A stretch of DNA of 5,369 nt, taken from contig JACCYR010000207.1 in NCBI GenBank assembly GCA_013696385.1, positions 1-5,369 of the forward strand, read 5' to 3'. Shown one piece after another: positions 4,402 through 5,369 of this stretch. The stretch is from Acidobacteriota bacterium (GTDB lineage: Bacteria > Acidobacteriota > Blastocatellia > Pyrinomonadales > Pyrinomonadaceae). Numbering within the stretch: position 1 is the first letter of the stretch; every line of letters starts with the position of its first letter. A model generated the notes under the pieces. It was given only the letters and a program-made list of their open reading frames with translations, did no database searches and was not told the DNA's origin. Position numbers and translations under genes: made by a program.

Positions 4402-5256
4402 CTATAAACCTGCTAAATCCCATTTGCGAACAATATCATTTATCAAAACGGCAACTTTATCGGTAACTTTGACAAAATACTCATCGGCTTTTTTCTGGTC
4501 AAATTTCGGATAACCTTGTCCTTTTTGATAAAGCCCGATTGACGAAGGAAAAGGAACAGCCGACCAAGTTCCGGCTGCCGGATAAGGCGTAGCCAAATCG
4601 TCTTTGTATTTTTCGGGATGCACGAGTGTCGGGTCAATCGCTTGAATAAAAGCGGTTTCGTTTAATCCCGCGTGTCCGCCGTCTTCGCCGAAAACTTCCT
4701 TTGTTACGTCGGACGCAAACGACCACCAATTGATAACCAGCGTTCTGACTTTTCGCTCGCTTGCGACTTCTGCCGCAACTGATTGCAAAACCGCCGTTTG
4801 TCCGCCGCCGTGTCCGTTTAAAATAATAATGTTTTTGAAACCATTTTTCGCCAGACCTTCTAAAATCTGCTTGACAAAAGGACGATAGGCTTCTTCGCTG
4901 ATTTGAAACGCGCCGGGATACGCCTGCATACTTCCCGTTATTCCATAAGGCAAAGTTGGTGCAATCATCGCGTTGGTGCGCCGGGCGATTTTTTGAGCAA
5001 TCGCCGTCGGCGCAGTATTATCCGCGCCGTTGTTGATAACGCCGTGCGGCTCTAAAGTTCCGGTCGGCAGCAAAACGGTGTTTATTTTGGACGGCACAAC
5101 CTCTTTAAATTCCATCCAGTTGATTCGGTCCATTTCACGGGTTGAAACCGCGTCCTTCGATTTTTGATTTGGCGGCTGTGTTTTGTTCACAGTTTGCCCA
5201 AATGTTGAAACCGTAAATATGTATAGTAAAGATATAGTTATAATAATCTTTTTCAT
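4402..5256 (-). CDS. Exported creatininase-family metal-dependent amidohydrolase
   Basis: With the start at 5256 the protein has 284 residues. Residues 1-20 (MKKIIITISLLYIFTVSTFG) form a Sec signal peptide, followed by a polar linker and the creatininase-family domain from about residue 43. Family landmarks are LLPTGTLEPHG with Glu69 and His71, NGADNTAPTAIA with Asp79, NIIILNGHGGGQTAVL with His149, and EDGGHAGLNETA with His195 and Glu200. These match the expected di-metal ligand pattern of a fold that cleaves cyclic or linear amide bonds. The usual HLPLGTD segment is changed to VINNGAD, keeping the Asp. Members act on creatinine, pterin or peptide-derived substrates, so the substrate cannot be named. 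GAGGAG (5264-5269) seven bases upstream fixes the start; an in-frame ATG at 5304 would bury the signal peptide behind 16 residues and was rejected. A signal peptide is unusual for this mostly cytoplasmic family. Confidence 0.92.
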   Translation of the reverse strand: MKKIIITISLLYIFTVSTFGQTVNKTQPPNQKSKDAVSTREMDRINWMEFKEVVPSKINTVLLPTGTLEPHGVINNGADNTAPTAIAQKIARRTNAMIAPTLPYGITGSMQAYPGAFQISEEAYRPFVKQILEGLAKNGFKNIIILNGHGGGQTAVLQSVAAEVASERKVRTLVINWWSFASDVTKEVFGEDGGHAGLNETAFIQAIDPTLVHPEKYKDDLATPYPAAGTWSAVPFPSSIGLYQKGQGYPKFDQKKADEYFVKVTDKVAVLINDIVRKWDLAGL

Positions 5257-5263
5257 TTCGCAA

Positions 5264-5269
5264 CTCCTC
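5264..5269 (-). promoter_or_regulatory. Shine-Dalgarno deciding the creatininase-family start
   Basis: GAGGAG on the - strand with seven bases to ATG 5256. It places the start directly before the signal peptide MKKIIITI rather than at the upstream in-frame ATG at 5304. Confidence 0.85.
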
Positions 5270-5282
5270 GTGTTTTTGATAA

Positions 5283-5311
5283 ACAATAAACCGTTAAAAC
5301 TCACTTTGCAA
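5283..5311 (-). promoter_or_regulatory. Candidate promoter for the exported creatininase-family gene
   Basis: On the - strand TTGCAA (5306-5311) is followed after 17 bases by TATTGT (5283-5288), each four of six to consensus. The start near 5276 would leave a short leader of about 20 bases containing the GAGGAG ribosome binding site. If correct, it also rules out the longer start at 5304. Beyond 5311 to the window end I see no gene. Confidence 0.35.
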
Positions 5312-5369
5312 AGCCAAACAAACCGAAGTTGCCGCGTAAAGTAACTGATAAAAGTTTTGTGCTTACCCA

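Noticed and set aside
5257..5304. Upstream ATG adding 16 residues to the creatininase-family protein
   Set aside because: It would hide the signal peptide behind a polar stretch and has no ribosome binding site, whereas ATG 5256 has GAGGAG at seven bases.

Overview
This window holds six confidently called protein genes, one small overlooked peptide gene, and several unusually long inverted repeats in the gaps between genes. Intergenic DNA is AT-rich and coding DNA is of moderate GC. The organism is most likely a Gram-negative-type bacterium: it carries a Tat-exported molybdoenzyme with its membrane haem partner, plus proteins with ordinary Sec signal peptides. The DnaC/DnaI-like ATPase with an N-terminal CxxC...CxC finger, and the spread of short ATGGTAA-type and 'ccgcgaaaaagcac'-type repeats, remind me of Acidobacteriota (Blastocatellia/Pyrinomonadaceae) genomes. 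That assignment is a tentative inference from style; no marker gene here proves it.

Positions 129-1765 (+ strand) form an msrP-msrQ operon. MsrP is the periplasmic molybdopterin-dependent methionine sulfoxide reductase, and MsrQ is the membrane b-haem protein that feeds it electrons from the quinone pool. Together they repair oxidised methionines in exported proteins. The 74-base gap between them is almost entirely a near-perfect hairpin built from heptamer repeats. It brings the msrP stop codon close to the msrQ start codon.

Positions 1760-2747 carry a solitary DnaC/DnaI-type helicase-loader ATPase on the - strand, convergent with msrQ. A perfect 20-bp inverted repeat overlaps both stop codons and probably acts as a two-way terminator. 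The loader gene has the best promoter in the window, a TTGAAA / TGTTATAAT pair.

Positions 2748-2945 are a gene-free gap. It holds an extended -10 promoter for the next + strand gene and a weak direct repeat. The gene at 2946-3404 encodes a small stand-alone receiver-fold protein of the cREC type, a family predicted to process cyclic phosphate ends in RNA repair. A 26-position inverted repeat begins at its stop codon and pairs best as plus-strand RNA.

Positions 3522-5311 are all on the - strand. In transcription order they encode an exported creatininase-family metal hydrolase, a TetR-family repressor with a likely operator next to its own start codon, and a 49-residue secreted or membrane-anchored peptide with a strong ribosome binding site 26 bases after tetR. 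No mobile element, tRNA, rRNA or CRISPR array was seen. The most worthwhile leads are the cREC protein with its structured 3' end, the hairpin coupling msrP to msrQ, and the unannotated TetR-linked peptide.
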